Origin: JADGGM01 sp027307005
GTDB taxonomy: Bacteria; Gemmatimonadota; Gemmatimonadetes; Gemmatimonadales; Gemmatimonadaceae
Direction: 5' to 3'
Length of the DNA stretch: 64,000 nt
Assembly: GCA_035455745.1 (NCBI GenBank)
Contig: DATIEP010000036.1
Location: 124,001 to 188,000, forward strand
Shown here: positions 51,241 through 60,269 of the stretch, piece by piece
Layout: every line of letters starts with the position of its first letter
Position numbering within the stretch: the first letter of the stretch is position 1
Position numbers and translations under genes: made by a program
The notes under the pieces: model-generated
Database searches by the model: none
Told to the model about the DNA's origin: nothing
Seen by the model: the letters and a program-made list of their open reading frames with translations, nothing else

Positions 51241-51683
51241 TCGAACGCTGGGCGATTCGCATCCTGGTCGCGCTCGTGCTGCTGGGCGCGCTGATCGGCG
51301 GCGCGGTGGTGGCGACGCGGAAGCCGCCGGCGCGCGGCGGCGTCGTGGTTGCGTTAGGCAGTCAGACCGGCCGGGCCCCCGCCGGTGTGCGCGTGCGCGT
51401 CGAGGTCCTCAACGCGTCGCACGTCATCGGCCTCGCCCGGCGCGCGACGCTGTATCTTCGCGATCGCGGATTCGATGTGGTAGAGTCCGGCAACGCCGGC
51501 GGCGCCCGGCGCGACACCACGCTGGTGCTCGACCGATCGGGGCACGCGGACTGGGCCGCATCGGTGGCGCGGGCGATGGGCGAGGCCCAAACGCTCGCGC
51601 GCCGCGACAGCTCACACGACGTGGACGTGACCGTGCTCGTCGGCGCGGCGTGGCGTCCGCCGGCCGAGCCGTTCTACCCGTAG
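51237..51683 (+). CDS. Membrane-anchored LytR C-terminal domain protein
   Basis: A single N-terminal membrane helix (about 6-27) anchors this 148-residue protein with the rest outside the cytoplasm. The C-terminal part (about 50-145) matches the LytR_C domain: RVRVEVLNASHVIGLARRATLYLRDRGFDV and then a VLDRSG strand. This domain accompanies cell-envelope proteins and its precise role is unknown. ATG 51237 overlaps the yqeK stop. The last 72 bases overlap the 3' end of rlmN on the other strand. Confidence 0.8.
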   Translation: MIERWAIRILVALVLLGALIGGAVVATRKPPARGGVVVALGSQTGRAPAGVRVRVEVLNASHVIGLARRATLYLRDRGFDVVESGNAGGARRDTTLVLDRSGHADWAASVARAMGEAQTLARRDSSHDVDVTVLVGAAWRPPAEPFYP

Positions 51684-52694
51684 CTGACCGCAGGCCGCGG
51701 CGATGTCCGTGCCGCGACTCTTGCGAATGGCCACCTCGACGCCCGCGCCGCGGATGGCGCGCGCGAAGCGCGCGATGTCGCGCGGCGACGTCGCACGAAA
51801 CTCCGCGCCGCCGCCCTCGTGCAACGGGATGAGATTGACGAACGCGCGGCAGCCCTTGGCGAGCCGCGCCAGCTCGAGCGCGTGGGCGCCGGTATCGTTC
51901 ACGCCGCCTAACATCACGTACTCGAACGTGACGCGCCGGTCGAACGACCGTGCGGCGGCGATGACGTCGGCGAGCGGATATTTGGTGTTGATCGGCATGA
52001 GCTCGCGCCGGAGCGCGTCCGACGGCGCGTGAATCGAGAGCGCGAGCCGGAACTGCTCGGGCCGTTTGGCGAGCGCGACGATGCCCGGCAGGACGCCGAC
52101 CGTGGACACCGTGATGTGACGGGCGCCGATGCCCAACGCCTCGGGGGCGTTGAGGATCGTCAGGGCGGCGTCGACGGCCTTCCAGTTCATGAGCGGCTCG
52201 CCCATGCCCATGAAGACGACGTTCGTCACGCGGACGGGGTCGTCGATGAGCCGCATCTCGCGCACCTGCGCCGCGATCTCCCACGTTGCAAGGTTGCGCA
52301 CGAATCCCATGCGACCGGTGGCGCAGAACGCGCACTGGAGCGCACACCCAGCCTGCGACGAGATGCAGAGCGTGACGCGGTCATCGTCGGGGATGGCGAC
52401 GGTCTCGATCGCCTGGCCGTCCGGCAGGCCGAACAGGAACTTCTGCGTTCCATCGGTCGAGCGCTGCCGCGCGAGGAGCTCGAGCCTGGGGAGCGCGAAG
52501 CGTTCGCCTAACGTCGTGCGCATCGCGGCCGGCAGCTCGCTGATCTCGGCGAACGACGCCGCGGGCGTCTGCCACAGGCGGCGGAGCACCTGGCGGGCGC
52601 GATAGGCCGGCTCGCCGCGCTCTGCGAAGAACCGCGTGAGGGCGGCAAGGGCATCGGCGGGCGTGAGGTCGAGCAGATTGAGGGATTGGGGCAC
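51612..52694 (-). CDS. rlmN: Dual-specificity RNA methyltransferase RlmN
   Basis: This radical-SAM enzyme methylates C2 of A2503 in 23S rRNA and of A37 in some tRNAs. The [4Fe-4S] motif is CALQCAFC. VVFMGMGEPLMNW, TVSTVG, LALSIHAP and the C-terminal cysteine in IAAACGQLR are conserved. GTG 52694 is chosen (360 residues) because a -10-like TACATT sits six bases upstream. A longer frame exists, but its extra residues are not family-like. A tail of about 20 residues after the conserved cysteine overlaps the LytR_C gene. Confidence 0.92.
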   Translation of the reverse strand: MPQSLNLLDLTPADALAALTRFFAERGEPAYRARQVLRRLWQTPAASFAEISELPAAMRTTLGERFALPRLELLARQRSTDGTQKFLFGLPDGQAIETVAIPDDDRVTLCISSQAGCALQCAFCATGRMGFVRNLATWEIAAQVREMRLIDDPVRVTNVVFMGMGEPLMNWKAVDAALTILNAPEALGIGARHITVSTVGVLPGIVALAKRPEQFRLALSIHAPSDALRRELMPINTKYPLADVIAAARSFDRRVTFEYVMLGGVNDTGAHALELARLAKGCRAFVNLIPLHEGGGAEFRATSPRDIARFARAIRGAGVEVAIRKSRGTDIAAACGQLRVERLGRRTPRRADEHGHVHVV

Positions 52695-52981
52695 GGGTGA
52701 AATGTAGTGTGGGCTTCCTCGCTCTGAAGACACGGATTGAACTGATGACAGCTCGGATACCAGCACGGATCGCTCGGCTGCTCGGCGCCGGGTCCATCGA
52801 GCCTGGTGAGCATCGGCCCGTTGCTTTTTGAAAACAACAAAACAGCATGGACGTGCGACGAGGCTGCCGCTATCGCAGTGCACGTCTCCTCATGCATAGC
52901 CGCAGGCCTCTACGGGCGTTAAATTCAACAGGCCCAAACAGATGCCTGAAATGTGGCAGACGCTTCCGTGAGGTAGCCGGC
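52695..52981. other. Intergenic region between rlmN and the second EIIA-like gene
   Basis: The rlmN side holds TTCAGA-N16-TACATT on the minus strand (52728-52701), a possible leaderless promoter. Around 52825-52845 the sequence is strikingly A/T-rich (TTGCTTTTTGAAAACAACAA), as near promoters, but no good box pair for the EIIA-aspS direction was found. An in-frame extension of the EIIA gene from 52847 contains a CLKC pair but does not look coding. Confidence 0.4.
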
Positions 52982-53494
52982 GTGGTTAGTCTTTCAGATT
53001 CACCCCCAAGTGACGGAGCACAGGTGTTGCTTTCCGAGCTGCTGTCGGCGGACCGCGTCAAAGTGCCGCTGGCGAGTCGCACGAAAGGCGATGTGCTGCG
53101 CGAGCTCGTCGCGCTCGTGGCGCCGTCCACGGGTCGGGGCGGGGAGCGCGTGGATCCGGAGTGGATCCTCGCGTCGGTGCGCGAGCGTGAAGCCGTGCTG
53201 TCCACCGGCATCGGCGACGGCGTCGCGATTCCTCACGGAAAGACACCCCACGTCGACCAACTCGTGCTTGCAGCGGGTGTCGCGCACGAACCGATCGACT
53301 TCGACGCGCTGGATGGCAAGCCGGTGCAACTGTTCTTTTTGCTGGTTGGTCCAGAGAGCGCGGCCGGCGCGCACGTGAAAGCGCTGAGCCGCATCTCGCG
53401 ACTGCTGCGCCGCGAGTCGTTGCGCGCGAGCCTCGTGGCCGCGCAGTCGGCGCCGGAATTTCTCCGACTGATTCGAGATTTGGAGGTGGCGTGA
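52982..53494 (+). CDS. PTS EIIA (PtsN-like) domain protein, second copy
   Basis: This 170-residue single EIIA domain carries the phosphorylatable His85 in GVAIPHGKT, preceded by the family's SVREREAVLSTGIG helix. It is only distantly similar to the other EIIA-like protein at 15790-16242. As there, no other PTS gene is near, which favours a regulatory role. GTG 52982 is the preferred start (GAGG eight bases upstream); GTG 53024 would remove 14 residues. It precedes aspS by 94 bases. Confidence 0.85.
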   Translation: MVSLSDSPPSDGAQVLLSELLSADRVKVPLASRTKGDVLRELVALVAPSTGRGGERVDPEWILASVREREAVLSTGIGDGVAIPHGKTPHVDQLVLAAGVAHEPIDFDALDGKPVQLFFLLVGPESAAGAHVKALSRISRLLRRESLRASLVAAQSAPEFLRLIRDLEVA

Positions 53495-53588
53495 GCGCCC
53501 CGCGTCGACTGCCGCCCGCACCCGGGGCGGCGCGGCGTGGCATGGGGCGCCCGGTCACATCCACCGTCCGACGACCCGTACGAGCCGA

Positions 53589-55385
53589 ATGACAACCAAT
53601 TCCACCGAGGCAACGACACTCCGGAGCCGCCGCTGCGGCTCGCTTCGCGCCGCCGACGCCGGCACGGACGTCCGGTTAGGCGGATGGGTCCACGGTAAAC
53701 GCAATCTGGGCGGACTCGTGTTTCTCGACCTCCGCGACCGCGACGGCATCGTCCAGGTGTCGGTCGATCCGGCGCTTGTGGGCGAGGCGGTCCGCGACGC
53801 CGCGGCCGCGGTGGGCAAGGAGAGCGTCGTGCTCGTCGAAGGAGAAGTCGTGCGCCGGCCGCCGACGGGCGAGAACCGCGACATGGCGACCGGAGAGATC
53901 GAGGTCAGGGCGCGCAGCGTGCGCGTCGTTGGACCGGCGGTCACGCCCGCGATTCCCGTTGGGCGCGCCAAGGGCGAAGCGCTGCCGTCCGAGGAACAGC
54001 GGCTGCGCCATCGCTATCTCGATCTGCGCCGGCCCGAGCTTCAGCGGAACATCATCCTCCGGCACCGGTTGATGCAGACGGCCCGCCGCTATCTCGCGGG
54101 CGAAGGCTACCTCGAGATCGAGACGCCGATTCTCACCAAGCCGACGCCGGAAGGCGCGCGCGACTACATCGTGCCGAGCCGGCTGCACAAGGGCGAGTTC
54201 TACGCGCTGCCGCAGTCGCCGCAGCTCTACAAGCAGCTGCTCATGGTGTCGGGGTTCGACCGGTACTTCCAGATCGCGCGGTGCTTCCGGGACGAGGATC
54301 TGCGCGCCGAACGGCAGCCCGAGTTCACGCAGATCGACATCGAGGCCTCGTTCGTCCAGCAAGCGGACATCGTCCGCCTAACAGAAGGACTGTTCGTCGA
54401 GCTGTGGCGGGAGGGCGGCCATGCGATCGTGGCGCCGTTCGAGCACCTGACGTACGCCGATGCGATGGAGCGCTACGGCAGCGACCGGCCGGACCTGCGC
54501 TACGGGCTCGAGCTGTTCGATGCGACCGCCATCTTTGCCGCCACCGAACTCGGCATTGCGCGCTCGGCGATCGCGGCCGGCGGCCGCGTCCGGGGAATAC
54601 GGGTGCCGAAGGGCGCGTCCCTGTCTCGCAAGCAGGTGGACGAGCTCGAGACGCTGGCGAAGGGGGCGGGCGCCGGCGGCCTGCTGCGGCTCAAGCGCGA
54701 GGGCAGCGAGCTTTCGGGTCCACCGGCCAAGTTCCTCGACGCCGGGGCGCGCGAGCGGCTGGCGCTGGCCGATGGCGATCTCGCCCTGTTCGCGGCGGGC
54801 GCGGACCGGGTCACGAGCGCGGCGCTCGACCGCGTGCGCCAGGAGACGGCGCGCCTGTTAGGCATCGTCCCCGACGGCGTGCTGCGCTTTCTCTGGGTGA
54901 CGGACTTCCCGATGTTCGAGTGCGACCCGGCGACCGGTGCGTTAGGCCCGACGCATCATCCGTTCACCGCGCCGCACCCCGATGATGCGCCCCTGCTCGA
55001 TACGGATCCGCTGCGCGCGCGGGCGCAGGCGTACGACGTCGTGCTCAACGGGATGGAGCTGGGCGGCGGCAGCATCCGCATCCACGATCCGGAGATGCAG
55101 CGGCGGGTGTTCTCGCACATCGGCATCGACGAGGAGACGGCGCAGCGGCGGTTCGGGTTCCTGCTCGAGGGTCTTCGCTCGGGCGCGCCGCCGCACGGGG
55201 GCATCGCGATGGGCGTCGACCGCATCGCGATGCTGCTCGCGGGCGCGGGGTCGCTGCGGGACGTGATCGCATTCCCGAAGACGACGACGGCGAGCGCGCT
55301 GTTCGAGGGCGCGCCGAGTCCGGTGCCGGAGGCCGACCTGCGCACGCTGCACGTGCGCATCGCGAACGGCGCCGGCGAGGAGTGA
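53589..55385 (+). CDS. aspS: Aspartate--tRNA ligase
   Basis: This class II synthetase charges tRNA-Asp (and possibly tRNA-Asn in non-discriminating forms). The 598 residues have an N-terminal OB anticodon domain (VRLGGWVHGKRNLGG) and motif 2 as FRDEDLRAERQPEFTQ. The bacterial GAD insertion covers about 300-420. Motif 3 is GIAMGVDRIAMLLAG near the end, followed by DVIAFPKT. Whether gatCAB exists to make a non-discriminating role likely cannot be seen here. The stop overlaps phoH. Confidence 0.95.
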   Translation: MTTNSTEATTLRSRRCGSLRAADAGTDVRLGGWVHGKRNLGGLVFLDLRDRDGIVQVSVDPALVGEAVRDAAAAVGKESVVLVEGEVVRRPPTGENRDMATGEIEVRARSVRVVGPAVTPAIPVGRAKGEALPSEEQRLRHRYLDLRRPELQRNIILRHRLMQTARRYLAGEGYLEIETPILTKPTPEGARDYIVPSRLHKGEFYALPQSPQLYKQLLMVSGFDRYFQIARCFRDEDLRAERQPEFTQIDIEASFVQQADIVRLTEGLFVELWREGGHAIVAPFEHLTYADAMERYGSDRPDLRYGLELFDATAIFAATELGIARSAIAAGGRVRGIRVPKGASLSRKQVDELETLAKGAGAGGLLRLKREGSELSGPPAKFLDAGARERLALADGDLALFAAGADRVTSAALDRVRQETARLLGIVPDGVLRFLWVTDFPMFECDPATGALGPTHHPFTAPHPDDAPLLDTDPLRARAQAYDVVLNGMELGGGSIRIHDPEMQRRVFSHIGIDEETAQRRFGFLLEGLRSGAPPHGGIAMGVDRIAMLLAGAGSLRDVIAFPKTTTASALFEGAPSPVPEADLRTLHVRIANGAGEE

Positions 55386-56359
55386 TGGGCGTGAGCGAGG
55401 AGACGATCACCCATCGCCTGAGCACGGAAGGCGCGGACCTGCTGACGCTGGCCGGCGTGAACGATGGCAACCTCATCCAGCTGTCGCGGATGACGGGCGC
55501 GAAAGTATCGCTCAGGGGCGAGGCGCTCACGCTGAGCGGTCCTCCGGCGAGCGTCGAGCGCGCGACGCCGATCGCCCAACGCATGCTCGACGCCGCGCGC
55601 CAGCTGCTGCCGCTCGCTCCCGACGACGTGCTCCGGTTAGGCGAAGAGCCGCCGGCCGACGGCAACGGCAACGGCGCGGGCACGACGGACGAGACCCGCA
55701 TCGTGCTGCCGGGCGTCAGGCGCATCATCCAGCCGAAGACGCCGGGCCAGGCGGCCTATCTCAGCCTCATCGCCGAGAACGACATCGTCGTCGGAATCGG
55801 TCCGGCGGGCACCGGCAAGACGTATCTCGCGGTGGCCATGGCGGTGGAAGCGCTGGCGCGGAAGCGCGTGCGCCGCATCGTGCTCGCGCGTCCGGCGGTC
55901 GAGGCGGGCGAGAGCCTGGGCTTCCTGCCCGGCGACCTGCAGGCCAAGGTGGATCCGTACCTGCGCCCGCTCTACGACGCACTCGACGACATGATGCCGC
56001 CCGAGCGCATCATGAAGGCGATCGAGACGCGCGTGATCGAGATCGCGCCGCTCGCGTACATGCGCGGGCGCACGCTGGCGGACGCGTTCGTGATCCTCGA
56101 CGAGTCGCAGAACGCCACCAGCGCCCAGATGAAGATGTTTCTGACGCGGTTAGGCGTGAACTCGAAGGCGGTGATCACCGGCGACAAGACCCAGATCGAC
56201 CTGCCGGCGCGCGAGCAGTCGGGGCTGATCGAGATCGAGCGCATCCTCAAGGGCATCGATGGCATCGGGTTCCATTATCTGACCGATGCCGATGTGATCC
56301 GGCACCGCCTGGTGCGCGACATCATCCGGGCGTACGCCCGGGACGCGGGGACTGACTAA
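55385..56359 (+). CDS. phoH: PhoH-family ATPase
   Basis: The 324 residues combine a short N-terminal KH-like part and a P-loop ATPase domain with GPAGTGKTYLA (Walker A) and VILDESQN (Walker B), typical of PhoH/YbeZ. ITGDKTQIDLP and the end segment IRHRLVRDIIRAY are also typical. PhoH is linked to RNA metabolism and is regularly encoded next to ybeY, as here with pgpH between them. ATG 55385 shares a base with the aspS stop; GTG 55382 is equally possible. Confidence 0.92.
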   Translation: MGVSEETITHRLSTEGADLLTLAGVNDGNLIQLSRMTGAKVSLRGEALTLSGPPASVERATPIAQRMLDAARQLLPLAPDDVLRLGEEPPADGNGNGAGTTDETRIVLPGVRRIIQPKTPGQAAYLSLIAENDIVVGIGPAGTGKTYLAVAMAVEALARKRVRRIVLARPAVEAGESLGFLPGDLQAKVDPYLRPLYDALDDMMPPERIMKAIETRVIEIAPLAYMRGRTLADAFVILDESQNATSAQMKMFLTRLGVNSKAVITGDKTQIDLPAREQSGLIEIERILKGIDGIGFHYLTDADVIRHRLVRDIIRAYARDAGTD

Positions 56360-56362
56360 CGG

Positions 56363-58600
56363 ATGGCGATTCGCCTGCCGATCGAGCGCAACGCCGCCGG
56401 CGCGGGCGCCCCGCTATCCTCGACGCGGGCGCGCCTCGGATACCACGGCCTGCGCATCGCGCTGCTGGTCTCGCTGGCCGTGGTGACGTACCTGCTGTTC
56501 CCGAATGCGCCGGCCATCGATTCGCCGATCTTCGAGGTGGGATCGGTGGCCACCGAGAACGTGATCGCGCCGTTCGCGTTCGTCGTCCCGAAGTCCCCCA
56601 GCGCGTTGGTGCAGGAACGCGACGAGCTCGCGCAGTCGGTGAAACCGATTCTCGAGTATCGGCAGGCCGCGCTCGATTCGTCGCAGAATCAGTTGCGTGC
56701 GTTCATCGACTCGATCTCGGTGACGGTCGCGCGCGGCGCCGCGGCGCACGCCACGGCGGGCGCCCAACGGACGGCCGTCATCGCGGCGGCGGGTCTGCAG
56801 GGTGTGACGCTCACGCCGGCGGAAGCCGATTACCTCGTCTCCTCGGCGCGGCGGCGCGCGATGCTGGACGCCGTGCGCCGCGCGTACGCGCGCTGGCTGT
56901 CGGAAGGCATCGCCGCCGGCGCGACGGTGGACAACCTGCGCGGCGACGTGATCGTGCGACGCGATGGCCAGGAACGCAGCGTGATGGTGGACAGCCTCCT
57001 GTCGTTCGCGTCGCTGCTGTCGCGATCGCGCGCCTTCGAGCCGGATCCGAACTCGTCCATCGCCAGCGCACTCTACCTGAAACTGCTCAGCGCGTTCTTC
57101 CGCCCAACGGTGGCCCTCGACCAGGTGGCGACCGAGCAGCGGCGGCAGGAGCTGCGCAATTCGGTGAACGTGAACCAGTACATGGTGCGGGCGGGCGAGA
57201 AAATCGTCGGCGCGCACGAGGTGGTCGGCGAACCGGAGTTCGCGAAGATGCGCGCGCTCCACGACGCGATGCAGGCGCGCACGCGCGGCCAGCGTGCGTT
57301 CGGCCGCATTGCCGGCAGCATCGCGTACAACGCGCTCGTCCTGGCCATCTTCGGCATTGCGATCGTGCTCTTCCGTCCGCAGCTGTACAGCGCCTTCCGC
57401 TCGCTGGCGCTGTTCGCGGCAGTGTTCCTGCTCGTCCTGATCGTCGCCGCGGTCGCGGCGAAGTGGCAGCCGGTGCATCCCGAGCTGGTGCCGGTGGCGC
57501 TGGCGGCCATCATCTTGAGCGTGTTGTTCGATTCGCGCATCAGCATGATCGCGGCGATGATCCTCGCGGTGCTCGTCGGCGGACAGAGCGTGTACCGGGG
57601 GACGAACGCGCTGTTCATCAATCTCGTCGGCGGGGCGGCCGCGGCGCTGAGCGTGCGCGTGATCCTGCGGCGCGAGCAATCGTACCAGTATGTGATCACG
57701 ATCGGCGTCGCCTACCTGTTCGCCGCGCTCGCCATCGGCCTCACCCTCGGGTGGAATTCGGGCCAGATCGCCACGAGTGCCGGGTTAGGCATCGGCAACG
57801 CCGTCGTGTCCGTGGTGTTCGCGATGTTCCTCGTGCCGCTCGCCGAGCGATTCACGGGGATCACGACGCATCTCACGCTCATCGAGTACTCGGATCTGAA
57901 TCGGCCGCTGCTGCGGCGGCTGAGCCTCGAGGCGCCGGGCACGTACGCACACACCATCGCCATGGCGAATCTCGTCGAGGCGGCTGCCACGGCGATCGGC
58001 GCGAACGGTCTGCTCGCTCGCGTGGGCACCTACTATCACGACATCGGCAAGCTGACGAAGCCGCAGTACTTCGTCGAGAACCAGGCCGGCGGACGCAATC
58101 CGCACGACAAGCTCAAGCCAGGGACGAGCGCGGCCATCATCCGCAATCACGTGCGCGAGGGCATGGATCTCGCCGCGGAGTACCACGTGCCGATGGCGAT
58201 CGCCGCATTCATCCCCGAGCACCACGGCACCGCGCCGATCGCCTACTTCCTCGAGAAGGCGCGCGAACACGACACGGGCTCGCTGCCTAACGCAGCCGAT
58301 TTTGCGTATCCGGGCCCGATCCCGCAATCCGCGGAAACGGCGGTCTGCATGCTGGCCGATGGCATCGAGGCGGCGGTGCGGGTCCTCGCCGAGCCGACGC
58401 CACCCCGCATCCGCGACGTGATCGAACACATGGTGCGCCAGCGGATGGATCAGGGGCAGCTCCGCGATGCGCCGCTGACGCTCCGGCAGATCGAGATCAT
58501 CAAGGAGCAGTTTGCGCGCGTGCTGAGCGGCATGTACCACAGCCGCATCGATTATCCGGCGTCGAGCGGCGGCATCTCGTCGGAGTTCGCCTCGGCATGA
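56363..58600 (+). CDS. pgpH: 7TM-HD family phosphodiesterase (PgpH/YqfF type)
   Basis: This 745-residue membrane protein has the PgpH plan: an N-terminal helix (about 30-50), an extracytoplasmic 7TMR-HDED domain to about residue 310, seven helices (about 315-500) and a cytoplasmic HD domain. The HD pair is His559-Asp560 in YYHDIGKL, and LKPGTSAAIIRNHV and EHHGT complete the metal site. In Firmicutes PgpH degrades cyclic di-AMP. A similar role here is inference, as no cyclic di-AMP synthase is in the window. The order phoH-pgpH-ybeY is conserved in many bacteria. Confidence 0.92.
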   Translation: MAIRLPIERNAAGAGAPLSSTRARLGYHGLRIALLVSLAVVTYLLFPNAPAIDSPIFEVGSVATENVIAPFAFVVPKSPSALVQERDELAQSVKPILEYRQAALDSSQNQLRAFIDSISVTVARGAAAHATAGAQRTAVIAAAGLQGVTLTPAEADYLVSSARRRAMLDAVRRAYARWLSEGIAAGATVDNLRGDVIVRRDGQERSVMVDSLLSFASLLSRSRAFEPDPNSSIASALYLKLLSAFFRPTVALDQVATEQRRQELRNSVNVNQYMVRAGEKIVGAHEVVGEPEFAKMRALHDAMQARTRGQRAFGRIAGSIAYNALVLAIFGIAIVLFRPQLYSAFRSLALFAAVFLLVLIVAAVAAKWQPVHPELVPVALAAIILSVLFDSRISMIAAMILAVLVGGQSVYRGTNALFINLVGGAAAALSVRVILRREQSYQYVITIGVAYLFAALAIGLTLGWNSGQIATSAGLGIGNAVVSVVFAMFLVPLAERFTGITTHLTLIEYSDLNRPLLRRLSLEAPGTYAHTIAMANLVEAAATAIGANGLLARVGTYYHDIGKLTKPQYFVENQAGGRNPHDKLKPGTSAAIIRNHVREGMDLAAEYHVPMAIAAFIPEHHGTAPIAYFLEKAREHDTGSLPNAADFAYPGPIPQSAETAVCMLADGIEAAVRVLAEPTPPRIRDVIEHMVRQRMDQGQLRDAPLTLRQIEIIKEQFARVLSGMYHSRIDYPASSGGISSEFASA

Positions 58601-59037
58601 CACGCGTCGTGCACGTCTCGTCGTCGGCGGGCCGCTTGCCGCTCTCGCGCCGGCGGATTGCCGGGCTCGCCGATCGGGTGCTGCGGGCCGAGCGCGTGAG
58701 ATCCGCCGAGGTGTCGATCGCGTTCGTCACCGAGCCGGCGATCGCGCGGCTCAACGCGCGGCATCTGGGGCGCCGCGGCCCAACGGACGTGATCGCGTTT
58801 CCGTTCGCGCCGACCCACGGGGGCCCGGTGGTCGGGGACGTGTACATCTCGCCGGCCGTCGCGCGCTCGAATGCCCGACGCAACGGCGTACCGGTGCGCC
58901 AGGAGCTCGCGCGACTGGTCGTGCACGGCACGCTGCACGTGCTCGGCCACGACCATCCCGCCGTTGGGCGCGAGCGGTCGGCGATGTGGCGGCGCCAGGA
59001 GCACTTGCTCGCGCGCGCCCGAGAGGCGTGGACATGA
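58597..59037 (+). CDS. ybeY: Endoribonuclease YbeY
   Basis: YbeY is a zinc endoribonuclease needed for 16S rRNA 3' processing and ribosome quality. The 146 residues contain TDVIAFPF near the middle and the metal motif HGTLHVLGHDH, where the three histidines bind zinc. The ATG overlaps the pgpH stop, and the stop overlaps the following CorC gene. Confidence 0.94.
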   Translation: MTRVVHVSSSAGRLPLSRRRIAGLADRVLRAERVRSAEVSIAFVTEPAIARLNARHLGRRGPTDVIAFPFAPTHGGPVVGDVYISPAVARSNARRNGVPVRQELARLVVHGTLHVLGHDHPAVGRERSAMWRRQEHLLARAREAWT

Positions 59038-60269
59038 GCCTCGTGTCGCTCGTGATCTCGATTCTGGCGCTCGCGTGGGCGGCGTTCCTCGCGGCTGCGG
59101 ACGGTGCGCTTCTGTCGGTATCCGACATGACGACCAACGGCGCGACGGTCGAGGCGCCGACCGGCGGCACGCGCGATTTCACCCATCGCGCGCTCTCCAT
59201 CGCCCGGATCATCGCGCTGCTCATCGCGGGGGTTGCCGCGGCGCGCGCGTTCGACCTCGACGCGCTCGTAACGGGCGCCGCCATTGGGTTAGGCATCGTG
59301 ATTGCGATCCTCGCCGTCTTGGTGGGCGAGGTGATGCCGCGCGCCGCGGGTGAGGCGGTGGGGGCGCGCGCGCTCGCGGCGTTGACGCCCGTGGTGCACT
59401 CGACCGAAGTGCTCATGCGGCCGCTCGTCGCCGGCGGCGCCATCCTCGACCGCATCCTCCGCCGCGTGCTCCCGCCGTTCACGCCGGCGCAGGGCGACCG
59501 CGACATCACGGCCGAGCAGTTCCGGCGCATCGTGACGCCGCAGCAACCCGCGCCGCATCGCGCCATCATGCACCGCGTGTTCTCGTTCAGCGACACCGAC
59601 GTGCACGAGGTGATGGTGCCGCGCGTCGACATCCTCGGCCTCGAGCACGGCACGCCGTGGTCGGAGGTGCTCGATCGCGTGCGCAGCTCGCAGCACTCCC
59701 GGCTGCCGGTGTACGACGAGACCATCGACCACATCACCGGCATCCTGTTCGCCAAGGATCTGCTGCCGGCGGTGATCGCCGATGAGGAGCCTGCCGCGGG
59801 GTGGGAATCGATCGCGCGGGCGGCGTCGTTCATCCCCGAGAGCAAGACCATCGAAGCCCAACTGCGCGATTTCAAGGCGACGCGCACGCACATCGCGATC
59901 GTCGTCGACGAGTTCGGCGGCACCGCGGGGCTGGTCACGATCGAGGACATCCTCGAGGAAATCGTCGGCGACATCCGGGACGAATACGATCGCGAGGAGC
60001 CGCCCATCGAAGCCGAGGAGGGACGGCGGTGGTGGGTCTCGGGCCGCGTGACGCTCGACGAGCTGTCCGATGCGTTAGGCCATCGCTTCGACCGGCCCGA
60101 CGTCTCGACGGTGGGCGGCCTCATCTTCGAGGTCGTTGGGCACGTGCCCAAGGCGGGGCAGGAGCTCGAACTGGATGGCTACCGCATCGTCGTCGAGCGC
60201 GTGAACCGCCGGCGCGTGGATCGCGTGTACTTCGAGCGGCCGGAGTCGCCGGTGGAGCGCGTCTCGTGA
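59034..60269 (+). CDS. CNNM/CorC-type transporter protein with CBS domains, copy 1
   Basis: The 411 residues have an N-terminal CNNM/DUF21-type membrane domain (about 1-130), two CBS domains (about 195-320, with VPRVDILGLEHG and YDETIDHITGILFAKDLL) and a C-terminal CorC_HlyC domain (about 330-410, with VGGLIFEVVGHVP). Family members are linked to magnesium export and sometimes called hemolysins. The N-terminal domain is compact. It is translationally coupled with ybeY and with a paralogue downstream. Confidence 0.88.
   Translation: MSLVSLVISILALAWAAFLAAADGALLSVSDMTTNGATVEAPTGGTRDFTHRALSIARIIALLIAGVAAARAFDLDALVTGAAIGLGIVIAILAVLVGEVMPRAAGEAVGARALAALTPVVHSTEVLMRPLVAGGAILDRILRRVLPPFTPAQGDRDITAEQFRRIVTPQQPAPHRAIMHRVFSFSDTDVHEVMVPRVDILGLEHGTPWSEVLDRVRSSQHSRLPVYDETIDHITGILFAKDLLPAVIADEEPAAGWESIARAASFIPESKTIEAQLRDFKATRTHIAIVVDEFGGTAGLVTIEDILEEIVGDIRDEYDREEPPIEAEEGRRWWVSGRVTLDELSDALGHRFDRPDVSTVGGLIFEVVGHVPKAGQELELDGYRIVVERVNRRRVDRVYFERPESPVERVS

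Noticed and set aside
52847..52981. Zinc-finger extension (CLKC) of the second EIIA-like protein
   Set aside because: There is one CxxC pair only, Arg-rich composition, and GTG 52982 has a ribosome-binding site and matches the domain boundary.
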